From Allium sativum (taxonomy: Eukaryota > Streptophyta > Magnoliopsida > Asparagales > Amaryllidaceae), in NCBI GenBank assembly GCA_030737875.1, contig CM060909.1:27921659-27985658 (forward strand): 64,000 bases of DNA. The letters run 5' to 3'. Each line of letters begins with the position of its first letter. Position 1 is the stretch's first letter. Positions 36,057 through 47,102 of this stretch are shown here, piece by piece. Both the position numbers and the translations under genes were made by a program. The notes under the pieces were generated by a model. The model ran no database searches. It saw nothing but the letters and a program-made list of their open reading frames with translations, and was not told where the DNA came from.

Positions 36057-38211
36057 CCACTTGTTTTATTTTTCAAAACAAGTTTATATTTCCAATCTAT
36101 TTAAAAATTCAAATTCTATATTTGAAAAATAGAATTTCTCTTTTAAATCTCAAATACCCCTTTCAGAGTATTTTTATAAATTTTCACTTAGGCCCAGTGA
36201 TATTCAAACAACCAATTATTTATTTCAGGTTTCCTAACATCATATATGACAGTATATATGCAAACAAATAAACAAACAGATAAATTTTTTTTTTAGGAAT
36301 CCAGTTGGATTCCTCCAACCTGTTTTCATGCATCCACAGACGTTAGCACATAAATAATACCCATTCTGCTTCGTGGCAGAATATCGCGATATAACGGTCA
36401 TCCACTATCATAGCGTGGGGCATATAGGGTCATCCGCTAATGGTACTGCGGGCATCCGCTAATGAGACTGCGGGAACAATCCAATCATCAACCCAATATA
36501 TATATGTATAATAGTCAACCCTAAATAACTATATATATTTAAATCAACTAGAACACGTTCAAACAAGCATAACAATTATTTTTAATGATATAAAAATAAT
36601 TCTAAACAAACAGGTGAGATTTACTCACCGTGATATTTTCCTTAGTCGAATCTCCTGTTTAATTCCTTATTGTGGCATCCTTGAATCGACCCGACTCGTC
36701 TCAATGAATTTATCAAGCTCCTGTGATTAATAAATTTTATTTAACAATTAAATGATTTTTTATTTTAAATTAACAAATAGATAAATTATCCTATGTACAA
36801 TTTTTCCAAGCTTGTACATATACATGTTACACGTATGATATAAACTAAATGTTATTAACTAGATTAAAATAGTTAAATTCAGAATTAATCATACCTAATT
36901 CATGTTGAACAACCTTCACTACTGATTTTGCTTTTACTTTCATTTCCATTTAAATGTAAAATGGACAACATTTTTACTTGACTGATCCCAACATTTTCTT
37001 CCTCCCAGTTCGACAATGCATGTACCCAACTGTTTCCGTGAACTTGGCAAGTCTCTTCCCCACACCACACTCGACATCAACATCCCATGCCTCTAACATC
37101 CATCCTCAATGTCTTGATAAAACACCACCCAGTAATTTAATCTGCTTCTGGAGAAAACCACCCCATTTTCCAGTAAGCAAAATCCAGCACCATTATCACT
37201 ATTACAGATCAAAGCCCAACATCGGCTTCTCCACACCCTCGTCGAACCATCCTTGCCCCAGAAAATCAATCGTCGAACTCATTCACTTCTTCGCCATTAC
37301 TAAAGACAACATCGCACCTGCTGACTCGCCATAAAAGAACCGAACTGAACCCCCCTTGCAGCGTCACAACATGTGATACCTTTATCGCAACTAGGTGGAA
37401 ATCACGACTTCCTGAGTTGTTCGAGCTTCAAGCCCTCGCGATGGCGAACTCGATTGTCGCCTCTCTTTCTTTCTCTAAGTCGTGGTCATTGCCAAACCCC
37501 TCCTTTCCAGCTCAAGGCACTCGATTTCATTCGATTGGATTTCACTGATTTTGAATACGAGTTCGGCCATTTTTATTTTGTTGAACTAATTTTTGATTTT
37601 AAACAGAAAAGAGTTTGGTCCCCCTTTTTCTTTGTAGTGAACGAAAATGAAAATGAAGCAGGAAGAGTAAGTCGTGATTTTATAAGGAAGGGAGCGGGGT
37701 TTGGTTTGGTGTGTGGTAAAGAGAATGGCACGGTTTTCATTTTGGACCATAAAAGGATTTATTTTTATTTTTAATTTGGTTTTGATCGTACCCTTTAATT
37801 TAAATACCTATGATGCCGGACTCCTTTCTGAACCTAACAACTGTCAATTCTAGGGTTTAACCATCATTCCGGACACACTGGGATAGGTCACGAAGTCCAA
37901 TTCGATCGTCTGTGGAAGATATTTATTTAAATTAATATAAATCAAATTTGAAAACAATAAATTCTGCGATAATAAATTAATATTATTATTCGAATTCAAA
38001 CAGAAGTCTGAACTGTATTTAATTCAGTTTTAAATCTCGAACTGAATTATATTTTCGCATTACGATGATCTAATATATTCGATATTGAATCGAAATTGAT
38101 TATTAAACTGATAAATTAAAATAAAAATTCCATTTATATTATCAACTAAATATTTAAATCCGTATTAAACATTTAAAATTAACCCATAAGAATCCGGGTC
38201 ATTACAAATTT

Positions 38212-39536
38212 AGTTCCCCTAACTAAGGTTTACTAATAAGTTCTCAGCTTATCTCTTATTATAACCCACTTTGTATCGTTACCGCAACCATTGTTGTGGG
38301 TTTACTTATTAACTTAGTTCCCTTAACTAAGGTTTATTAATAAGTTCTCTTTTCGTCATTAACTATTATCAATATTATAATTCCACTTGTCCCTGGGACA
38401 AGTCTACGTATAATAATTTATTCTCATTCATATAATTGATTATAATAGGTTATATTCCCCGTTCATCATGTTTTCTCAAGGTTCCTTGTTATTTAATCAA
38501 ACCTTTATTGTTGTAACCTTTCTTTACTTACCATCTTGTACATGTTTGCTATTACAAGAAATATTTCACACACTACACTAATATGTTTGGTGGAAATGTA
38601 TAAAATCTATTTCCTTAATATACATCAATTACGATTTGTAGTTGCAATCTATTTCTTTTTATTACATCATGTGTGTGTGTGTATTTTGACTAGTGTGCAA
38701 TACGGTAAAAAATCCTATTTCACACTAATTCTTATTACATTTCTTTTTCTTTCAACTACGTTCTCTGTAATTTACCGTAATGGTAATTATGGGAATATAT
38801 CCCCTTTCCACCCCCAACTAATTCAGTCCGCTATTAATTCCCTTTTTTTGAGTTAGATATTAATTTTTGTTTTTCATACATCATTTCCAATTACTGTAAA
38901 TTTCCGTACAAAATTTTGCATACTAAATCTTTTTCCACTATTTTCACAATTCACAATAGTTCTTTTTACAATATATCCAATTTACCATTGAATTACAGTC
39001 TTAAGAATATATGCATAATCACTATTAGATTCACAATTTTAATATTACAGTAATTTCCAACCCAAATAGAAAGTTAATGGAATAGATTATAACATACTTA
39101 AGGAATGGATTATATCACAATTACCATAATCTCAATTATTTATCACGTTAAGAACTATGGGGAATTTAAATGGCAAATATACAGTTACCAAAAGGTATAA
39201 TTTTAATCCACTCACTAGACTACTTCCCAATTCCTGAATCTGATACAGATCTATTACCCCATAGTCTTCCTAATTCAATCTTATATTTAAATAAACACAG
39301 ATTTACAAATCTGATGCTAAAAGAAAGAAAGAAATCCTAATAATCCAGATTCACGGAATTTACCTCACGTAGACAAGAAATCTGAACACTTATATTGTAG
39401 ATCAATATTCTTTGTCTTCAATTCTTGAATCAGAGTTTTCAAAATTAATTTTCTTATTTCTGAAATATTTGGAGAAGAAAGAAAATGGCAGGGCCTTGGC
39501 GCCATCTCAAAAAATATGAGTTAGAAGCTAGGCTCT
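38212..39536 (-). mobile_element. decayed LTR-like sequence, right part
   Basis: Continues 31496-33212 after the solo LTR. 38212-38360 holds a tandem duplication (TTAGTTCCCYTAACTAAGG occurs twice, with matching GTTTACTTATTAA upstream of each). The rest is AT-rich with no gene. The piece before 39537 (GAGAAGAAAGAAAATGGC) resembles a leader read backwards, as in minus-strand element 2. It ends at GCTCT (39532-39536), the presumed target site of element 3. Confidence 0.35.
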
Positions 39537-39937
39537 TGTAACGACCTAGAAAATCTGAACCAATTAATTTTTTTTAAATTGGCTAAAATAATGGATTTTA
39601 AATATTTAAAATAAATATTTTAAATAATAGCGATGAAAACTGAGTTTGAGTCGACAATTGAAAACGAATATAATTAATTATAACTATAAACAAGGCCTGA
39701 AAAGGCGCTGCAGTTTCAAAAATTGAATTCAAACTTTGTCGGACTATACCGGGTGCAAAACAAAACGGATTTTAGTGAAACCAAAAATATTTAAATCTGT
39801 TAGCGAATACCTTTCTAACGAATCTGAAAAATCGAATTTTCATAGCGGGAAGCAAAAGTTATGGCCAAATGAATTTTCAGAAAGGTCGCTATGGAATTTA
39901 TATAGCCCGTGAAATTGGCCATTTTGCATACGACCTC

Positions 39938-40135
39938 GGAATTCGACGAAACCACTTTTGTTAGATCTGGGATGTGAAGTTATTGCTAGGTTTCAAATTT
40001 CATAATTTTTGAAGCTAATATGTGAGCGTGGAAAAGGAAAACGTGTTTTGGTCAATTACAGTTAAATTGGATCGACCAGAAATGGGCCTTTTTGCAAACG
40101 GTCTCAGAATTCGATGAAACTAGTTTTGTTGGGAC
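39938..40135 (+). promoter_or_regulatory. duplicated palindromic U3 box of element 3
   Basis: GAATTCGACGAAACCACTTT at about 39940 and GAATTCGATGAAACTAGTTT at about 40107, each followed by TGTTRG. Spacing is about 169 bp, close to the 162 bp in element 1, although the sequence between them has diverged. Confidence 0.5.
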
Positions 40136-41158
40136 CGTATCGTCAAAACATAGCTAGATTTATTTTTTTGGAATTTTCCGAATTAGTTTGTGGCCCTGGC
40201 AAATCGAATTGTATGTTCAAATTAAATATTGAATGTTTTATACTTTAATTTGAAGGAAAACTGACTGAAACATTCGAATGGGCCTTCGAAACATATCCCA
40301 TTGTGTTCAGAATGGGGGTAATTAGCTAGGGGCGACAGTCGTTGGGTTTGAAAAGGAGTTCGTTTAAGAAAAACCCTATTTTTAAATTAAATATATATCG
40401 ACCAATCACAAAATTCCTTCATAAATTAAAAAAAACCCTGAAGCCTTGCGATCGACGACGGCGAACGCTCCTCCTTTCCCGTCCATTTTCCCGTCGCTCC
40501 GATCACCAACACCCACCACCCCTTTGCAACTTCTGGTAGATCTCCCTCCCCTCTACAAATCCGTACCACCCTCGACCTCCACCTTCCAGCCGTCAACGAG
40601 ATCTGGCCCTCCCAACCTGACGCCGTCGAAGCCTCACCATGCCCTCCACCTGCAACCGAGTGGGGCCTACCTGGCGTCGATAGGCGCGCCTCACGACGCC
40701 CTACGTCGTGGTATGGTTGGATTTTGACCAAGTGCAGCGGATTGAAAACTATTGCTAATCCTAGTTTCGAACATCAAAGGAAAGGTACGGCTGTTATCAA
40801 TTTTGAACTGTTTTGACGTTTAAAAGTGTTGCAAACTTTGAAAAGTCGTATCTTTTTGCTATATGATCGAAATTCAGTGATACAAGAGACGCCGGGACTG
40901 TGAGGACATCTTCTGCATTTTAGAAGAGACCGCATATTTTTCTGAGCCTTCTGCTATTTTTGGTGGAGTGGAACCCAATGTGAGATTTCTAATTTATAAA
41001 CGATATGGAAAACGACGATGTATAAATTATATAGTCGATGTATGAGTTATATAAGCATTGTACACCTCTTGTATAAGCATTGTATAAGTTGTACGTTCGA
41101 TGTATAAGTTATATATGCGTTGTAAAAATTATATATGTGTTGAAATAGAAGTAAATTG

Positions 41159-41159
<1 letters not shown>

Positions 41160-41198
<39 letters not shown>
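41160..41198. repeat. (AT)n microsatellite, 5' LTR of element 3
   Basis: About 19 AT units. The 3' LTR copy is at about 51754-51791. A second shorter tract lies at about 42290-42328 and its partner at about 52869-52895. Confidence 0.95.
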
Positions 41199-41201
<3 letters not shown>

Positions 41202-41583
41202 CCTCGTCCACAAACCATGGACGATATTTATTGGTTGTGATTGGTGTGAAAATTGATTGATAGCGAATGGTTGTCTGGGATTGTTTGTGGTTGATATTGA
41301 TTGATTGTGGTTGAAAAATACCCATTCGTGGTTGAGAAATATTTGGTTGAAACCACATAGGATTAGTTTGTGGAAATGAAATAAAATATATACATGCCGC
41401 CTGCATGCGAACTAGATGCATGATTCCCATTGTCAAAAACCGCGAGGTTTTAAGGTAGAGCGAGGAGCCGTACTAGGGACGGTCCCGGTTTTAACTACCC
41501 TGCCGTTATGCTGCCGAAATTTTGAATAATATCCATGTGTTTGAATTATTTTCATTTGCTGAAACTATATTTATTCGTTGTAT

Positions 41584-42160
41584 AGAAAAACTTCATGTGT
41601 TGAATCGATATTCATTCGTTGATTAGAAATTCATGTGTTGAATGGTCTTCGTGTTTTAAATATAAAAATACATTTTTATCTATATATATAAACTATAGAA
41701 AACCTTCATGTGTTGAATCGATATTCATTCGTTGATTAGAAATTTATGTTTTGAATGGTCTTCGTGTTTTAAATATAAAAATCACATTTTTATCTATATA
41801 TATAAACTATAGAAAACCTTCATGTGTTGAATCGATATTCATTCGTTGACTAGAAATTCATGTGTTGAATGGTCTTCGTGTTTTAAATATAAAAATCACA
41901 TTTTTATCTATATATATAAACTATAGAAAACCTTCATGTGTTGAATCGATATTCATTCGTTGACTAGAAATTCATGTGTTGAAGGGTATTCGTATTTTGA
42001 AATAAATTGTTTTATAATAAAAATCACCTTTTTATCATCTATATGAACTATGTAAAATGACCTTGTTTTGAAATAAATTGTTTTATAATAAAAATCACCT
42101 TTTTATCATTTATATAAACTATATGAAATAATGGTGTTTTGAAATGAATTGTTTTACCAC
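41584..42160. repeat. two adjoining tandem repeats in the 5' LTR of element 3
   Basis: First, four units of about 114 bp, each with CTTCATGTGTTGAATCGATA, ATTCATTCGTTGA and TTTATCTATATATATAAACT (about 41584-41990). Then about three units of about 72 bp with GAAATAAATTGTTTTATAAT (41998-42160). Both are repeated in the 3' LTR (about 52178-52765). Confidence 0.85.
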
Positions 42161-42289
42161 AAAAATCACAATTTTATTATATACATGACTTGTTAAATAT
42201 AGTGAAGTGTTGAAATAGAAGACAGTTAGATAAAAATTTCATTTTTATCAAATGTATGAAAAGAATGTAGCTTTGAAATCGAAGAATCG

Positions 42290-42327
<38 letters not shown>

Positions 42328-44493
42328 TTAATCGAATAATGAAGCTGTAGTTCGTATTTTGAAATTGAAATTTCAAACGATTGTACCGGGAGATCCGACC
42401 GTCGGATTTTCCCGATACTAGAACCGTTGGATTCGTTTTGAAAAGATCTTTCTAATGATGTAAATTTTGTGAAGATCCAACGGTTAGATTTTCAGATATG
42501 TGTAAATCAAATCTGAAGAAAAACAGCGCCACGGTCGCGTTATGGCCCGAAGCGTCGTTTTAAATAAATTGGCTATTTTAAAATAAATAAAAATAGCGAT
42601 AAATCGTTATAAAATATTATAAACAATATGGATGTAATTTAGAAATTAACTGAAGATTGGCTAAGTCGAATGGTTTCCGGGGTGTTGATCTGATGTTGTT
42701 TTCGGCCTTCGGGGTTAATATTTGGGAAATCGTTCTCTTACTGATTGACGGTTATTGACTAATGAATTGAAATGATGCGTGTATATGTTAGTGTTGCACT
42801 TGTTTATTATATACGCGAGTTGCTCAGAAAGATCAAGTTTATCCCATTCTGAATAACTGAATCGACGATAAGAAATCGAAGATGAAGACGGTGGTCGAAG
42901 ACCGGAGATCTTCACCTCGTTTGGATGGTAACCGAGGTCCTGATTGGGAGGCATCCCGAAATATGGATAACGAGTGGTGATCGTCCCGACGTACGTGGTG
43001 ATCGATGGTTTTGCGAGGTATTTAGTGCCTCCGGTTTCGTTCAGACCTAGAACGGACTTGTAAATGGACTGTGTGTCTGACATTGGATTTTATTCTGTGT
43101 TGATTGATCTCTATTAAATATACATCTGTTTGGCGGCGGAAATTTAATCTTTTGCTTAACACCCTTCTCTGAAACGCATGGGCTCAGAGGTTGTATATCG
43201 ATGGACATCAGTCACAGGGCATGAATTGCTAGTGTGACATGCTTAAGTGGCAAATGATCAGGGCTTTTGTTGAAAAGCAAAGTCTTGTGGTGTTGATCGA
43301 AGCACCGCCTGTGTGGCGTAGCTTTGTGTATAACGTGAAATTGCGAGCCTCACACCCCGGTATGAACCAGAAACGGGAGCAGGACCTCAGGGGGGACGTG
43401 CGTTTTCTTTCTAGCTAGGGTGGTGTCAGTGACCTACCTGCCCTGACATTTATATACTTTTCACCTGTGTGGTTGTTGCTGTTGCGAGGCGCCTCGGTTT
43501 GATTGGACGATCCGGGTCCGATGGAGTCATTCGTTGGCTCATTTATGCCCCAAAGGGCGGAGAAACGCATTGTTCAGGCATTATAATCCACTTCGTGTGG
43601 ACCGGCCCTGACGATCCAAGGTACGGTTGCGGCTGTACCTAAGACTCGGGCTAGATAGTCTCAAATTCGGTAAGGACTATCTTTTGCCTTGGTTCAGGAC
43701 GGAAATCCAATTTCCAAATACGTGACTGTGCGGTTTTGATTGTATACCTATATATGACGACATAGTGGTATGGGGCATTAATGCCGTCTATGATTGATAA
43801 TTATGATTTGAAATTGTTTTCAAAACATATAAACACCAGCAATAATATAAATGCCTTTGTTTTATTCGTATCAAGCATATTTTGGCCGTTATAAGGTAAA
43901 AACTCTATCCTCCGGTTTGCGTTGCATTGTGTGATGGGAACTGAGTCTTAAAATGGCTTCATTTTTATAAAAAGCATTGCGATGTTTAAAAGAATGATTT
44001 GTTTTAAAGCACTGGCAATCCAATGGAGTAAACCCGTTCCACGAAAGTGTCGTGGTCCGGTGATTAGCCATATTTTAAATGTGTTGAGTAGATTTCTCAT
44101 ACCAGTCCCATGACTGACTCGTAGTTTGTTTCACTTTCAAACTCGGGTGCCCCTTTTTCTACATGGGCGGCCTTATATTCAGGTTTAGCTGGTTCTTTCT
44201 GGATAGCTGGAGATGAAGATGGATTCTATCATTTGTCTCTTTTATGCTGTTCAGCTCCTATTGTACATCTTTTGTTTGTTTCCGCTGTAGACATTTATGT
44301 ATAGCTGAACTGTATTTGTACTAAGTATGATCCTGTATACTGTGTAACTCTGATGATTACTTTTATCCAGTATATTCTATTGTTCATTATCTGGTGTATT
44401 TATTTAATTCTGTTCTGCTATTATCTGTTTCTGTGTTATATTCCGAAGATTACCCTTGCCACCATCAGAACGGGGTTTGGGGTCGTCTCAACG

Positions 44494-44505
44494 TGGTATC
44501 AGAGC
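44494..44505 (+). other. primer-binding site of element 3
   Basis: TGGTATCAGAGC three bases after the 5' LTR end. Same initiator tRNA-Met primer as elements 1, 2 and 4. Confidence 0.93.
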
Positions 44506-44745
44506 TTTGGTTAAGCTTAGTTCTGGAATATAACATTTGAACGAACTCGTCAGAAAAAGAACCAGTAGTGTTCTAGGACGGGTAACTCTATACAGATAGG
44601 ATAAACAATATCCTAGTATGAGTAAAGCAGAATGAAATTACACCTCGATAGACACATTTACAATTGAAGTATATGTTTCTATGTTTTAAAATTATCTTTT
44701 CTGTGACCTGACACTTGATCTGCCATTTGCAGAGGTACTAGAAAA

Positions 44746-45222
44746 ATGAGTGTCAGAAACAGGAGAAATGCAGAACCCGATCTAGAGGCTCTATTTAAGA
44801 GATATCGAAATCTGGGTGGAGCACAATTCTCGGGCAATGAATCTATTATTCAAACTCAAGCTTGGGTGAGCTCTGCAGAAAGAATATTTGAGCGTTTCCA
44901 GCTGAGAGACGACCAGAAAAGATTAGTAGCATCTTGGGCGCTCCATGGAGAAGCTTTAATATGGTGGGAAACAATCATAAAAAAAAATCCAGAAGGTGAT
45001 ATCACCTGGGATAGATTCAAAGAGATTTTCCTAGGAAGATTTACTCCTCCCGAAGCAACCCAGCGATCATGTGATGAATTTTCTTATTTGATACAAGGTG
45101 ATATGACCATCCCAGAATATCATAAGAAATTCAACGAACTTGCTCACTTTGCTCCTCATTTGATTCAAGATCCAAAGAGGAAAAATTTGAGATTTATTCA
45201 TGGCCTGCAAAGGAGATATTAG
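44746..45222 (+). pseudogene. gag: gag N-terminal part (capsid region), ends in premature stop
   Basis: The frame of 158 residues starts at the first ATG after the PBS, 14 bases behind a good splice acceptor (TTTGCAG at 44726-44732). It has the layout of a Ty3/gypsy gag capsid: an AW/AERIF segment (about residues 44-53), then LHGEALIWWE (about 67-76) and a long helical stretch with FLGRFTPPEA (about 96-105) and YHKKFNEL. It should bind and package the genomic RNA in the cytoplasm. The frame ends at TAG 45220-45222; gag-like sequence resumes two frames over at 45228, so a small insertion or deletion has broken it between about 45216 and 45235. Confidence 0.85.
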
Positions 45223-45227
45223 AATAG

Positions 45228-45425
45228 AGTACTGAGGAATGTGAAGCTTCTTTTTCTGAAATGATATACATGGCTTATCAGTATGAAGATCTCCATAAGA
45301 AAGGAGTGTTGCGGAATGAAGAGGAAGTCTATTCTAGTAACAAAGAGGAGTCTGAAACTGATATCCCTGAAGCCAGTACGAGGTCTGGGGTCGGTAAGAA
45401 GCCCAGTGCCAAGAGAAAAAAGGGC
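45228..45425 (+). pseudogene. gag: gag middle part, shifted frame
   Basis: In the frame two bases over from the N-terminal part, the sequence reads as an acidic, lysine-rich linker (including YEDLHKKGVLRNEEEVYSSN) that ends at a stop at 45426-45428. The original frame is also open from 45283 but reads as unnatural basic sequence there. Acidic linkers are usual between capsid and zinc knuckles. The frame returns to that of the N-terminal part at the A-run 45416-45421, so a second indel there restored it. Confidence 0.7.
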
Positions 45426-46044
45426 TAAATCTAAGAAGGAACCCGTAACAACTGCCACATGCTCTAACTGCAATAAACAGGGGCATCTGACCAGGAAGTG
45501 TAAATCCTCGAAGAAACGAAAGGAGGATGGGTTTAAATCCGGCAAGAAGCCCCGGGAAAGTAAAAGATGCAATCAATGCCATCGGTTTGGTCATGTAAAG
45601 CAAGATTGTCGGCTGTTAAAAACGACCAAAGAAGCTCAGGTAAATGAAGTAGCAGAAACTTCTGTGCCCTCATCTAGTCAAGAAAGGGCCGATGTTTTAG
45701 AAGGCATGCTTACTGTCAAAAACATTCCAGTCAAAGTACTGTTTGACACAGGCGCGTCACGAAGTTTCATTGCCAAAGATGCAGCTAAGAAACTGGATTT
45801 GAATTTGAAAAAGCTCAAGGAACCAATGACTGTCCAGAATCCGGTTGGGGGTTCCATTGATCTCGGTTGGGTTTGTGGAGTGCCAGTTTCTTTCTCTCGT
45901 TATCGGTTTCCTACCATCGCAGTCGTCATGAATTTTAAAGAGTTTGATCTTATCTTGGGGTTAGACTGGTTGACCAAGTATGAAGCTGAAGTTAAATGCG
46001 CCGACAGAGTCGTAAAGCGAGGATTAAATCAGGTGATTATATAA
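45421..46044 (+). pseudogene. gag zinc knuckles and aspartic protease
   Basis: Two CCHC zinc knuckles of the form C-x2-C-x4-H-x4-C are complete: CSNCNKQGHLTRKC (45460-45501) and CNQCHRFGHVKQDC (45568-45609). They bind RNA in the nucleocapsid. The aspartic protease follows, with the catalytic LFDTGAS at about 45739-45759 and the distal LILGLDWL at about 45949-45972, which cuts the gag-pol polyprotein. The natural frame is left near 46005, where the protein ends with a short shifted tail at TAA 46042-46044 and pol continues in the next frame. Two knuckles, rather than one, are less common in plant chromoviruses as far as I know. Confidence 0.88.
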
Positions 46045-46457
46045 CCATTCCCTGTGAAGGTCAGAATGCTAATAGAAAAGACTTCTGGGCAGCTTTGAAT
46101 GTTTCTTCAGCCCAAATAGAAAATGTCCCTGAAACCACAGAGAATATTCCCGACCTAGTGAAAGATATTCCTGTCGTCAAGAACTATGCGGATGTATTCG
46201 AGGAAGTTGTTCGCTTACCTCCGCAGAGAGAAATAGATTTCAAAATTGCTTTAATTCTAAATGCAAGGCCGGTAGTTCACGCTATTCGAAGAATGTCCTT
46301 GAAAGAGAAGGAGGAATTAGACAATCAAACACGACAGCTAGTATGGAAGGGTCTGATCAGGCCTAGTTTCTCTGATTGGGGAGCAGCAGTGGTTTTTGTC
46401 CCAAAATCTGACGGTACTCTACGGTTATGTGTGGATTATCGTGATTTGAACAAGTAG
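45996..46457 (+). pseudogene. pol: protease-RT linker and start of reverse transcriptase
   Basis: Natural sequence starts at about 46010 ([13 protein letters not shown]) after the frame change from the protease. The linker carries the YADVFEEV and [11 protein letters not shown] signature that precedes Ty3/gypsy RT. RT begins with a segment ending [20 protein letters not shown], followed by [19 protein letters not shown], the fingers domain. TAG at 46455-46457 stops the frame immediately after DLNK; the same frame continues with TIKNKYPLP, so this is a single-base nonsense change and not a shift. Confidence 0.88.
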
Positions 46458-47102
46458 ACAATAAAGAACAAATATCCATTGCCGCAAATAGATGATTTGT
46501 TGGATCGTCTAAATGGAGCACAAGTATTTTCACGAATGGACCTAGCTATAGGCTTCCATCAACTTCGAATTGCCGAAGAGTGTGTTCCAATGACGGCATT
46601 CAGAGGTCCCGACTTATTCTACGAGTGGTTAGTAATGCCGTTCGGCTTATGTAACGCTCCTGCTTACTTCGTCGATCTGATGAATAGGGTGTTCAGAGGG
46701 GTTTTGAATAAATTTGTTCTGGTTTTTATTGACGATATTCTGATCTTCTCTAAGTCAAAGGCCGAACATGAAAAAAATTTGGAACAAGTGTTAGAAATCC
46801 TCAGAAGGAATGTATTGAAAGCAAAGTTTTCCAAATGTATATTATGGCAAGATGAAGTAAAATTTCTAGGCCACGTCGTATCGAAAGAAGGAATTGCTGT
46901 GGATCCAAGCAAAATCACAACTATTCAAAACTGGAAGCAGCCCAGTACCCCTACAGAAGTCCGCAGTTTTCTCGGATTGGCTAGCTATTACCGGAAGTTC
47001 GTTAAAAACTTTTCGAAGATATCCGGTCATTTAACGAAGCTTACGAAGAGCACTCTAAGTTCAAATGGACTCCCGAAAATGAGGAGGCTTTCGAAGAGCT
47101 AA
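46458..47102 (+). pseudogene. pol: reverse transcriptase, palm and connection
   Basis: Continues RT in the same frame after the stop codon. It shows [28 protein letters not shown] (first catalytic Asp), the [14 protein letters not shown] block and the active-site motif [11 protein letters not shown] (codons for the DD pair at 46731-46736). FIDD in place of YIDD is normal for this group. Then come [11 protein letters not shown] and [13 protein letters not shown] at the RT-RNase H connection. The frame is lost between about 47040 and 47057, and a false tail runs to 47102. Catalytic residues are intact, which points to fairly recent inactivation. Confidence 0.92.

Larger units (their letters stand above)
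33213..38206 (-). mobile_element. solo LTR, minus orientation, exact 5-bp duplication
   Basis: 4994 bp beginning TGTAATGACCC and ending CCGGGTCATTACA, flanked by AATTT on both sides (33208-33212 and 38207-38211). Read on the minus strand it has the same order of blocks as the element 1 LTR: GTGAGTAAATCTCAC (36614-36628), the GGAGGAATCC region (about 36293-36312), a hairpin array (35943-36056), the segment around 33830-34350 that matches 9480-10030, and the CAGTCCCTTGACTGA block (33570-33615). No PBS or PPT occurs next to the ends, so it is a product of LTR-LTR recombination. It is about 450 bp longer than the element 1 LTR because of extra sequence around 34700-35500, part of which looks internal-derived. 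Confidence 0.85.
39537..44490 (+). repeat. 5' LTR of element 3
   Basis: 4954 bp starting TGTAACGACCT and ending GGGTCGTCTCA just before the PBS. It contains a duplicated palindromic U3 box (39938-39960, 40107-40135), a GC-rich leader (40440-40720), GTGAG at 40980, an (AT)n tract (41160-41198), tandem repeats of about 114 and 72 bp (41584-42160), a second (AT)n tract (about 42290-42328), the block shared with element 1 (about 42655-42735), and the CAGTCCCATGACTGAC block (44096-44131). It aligns with 50131-54334 almost base for base; differences are about 2% by eye. Confidence 0.92.

Noticed and set aside
40446..40727. A proline-rich 93-residue frame in a GC-rich patch that could be a captured gene piece
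   Set aside because: It is the transcribed leader of the element 3 LTR, and its copy in the 3' LTR does not keep the frame over the same length. GC-rich leaders occur at the same place in the other LTRs without sequence similarity. No recognisable domain.
46731..46736. Loss of the RT active site because the motif is FIDD and not YIDD
   Set aside because: F or Y is accepted at this position in Ty3/gypsy RT; both aspartates are present.
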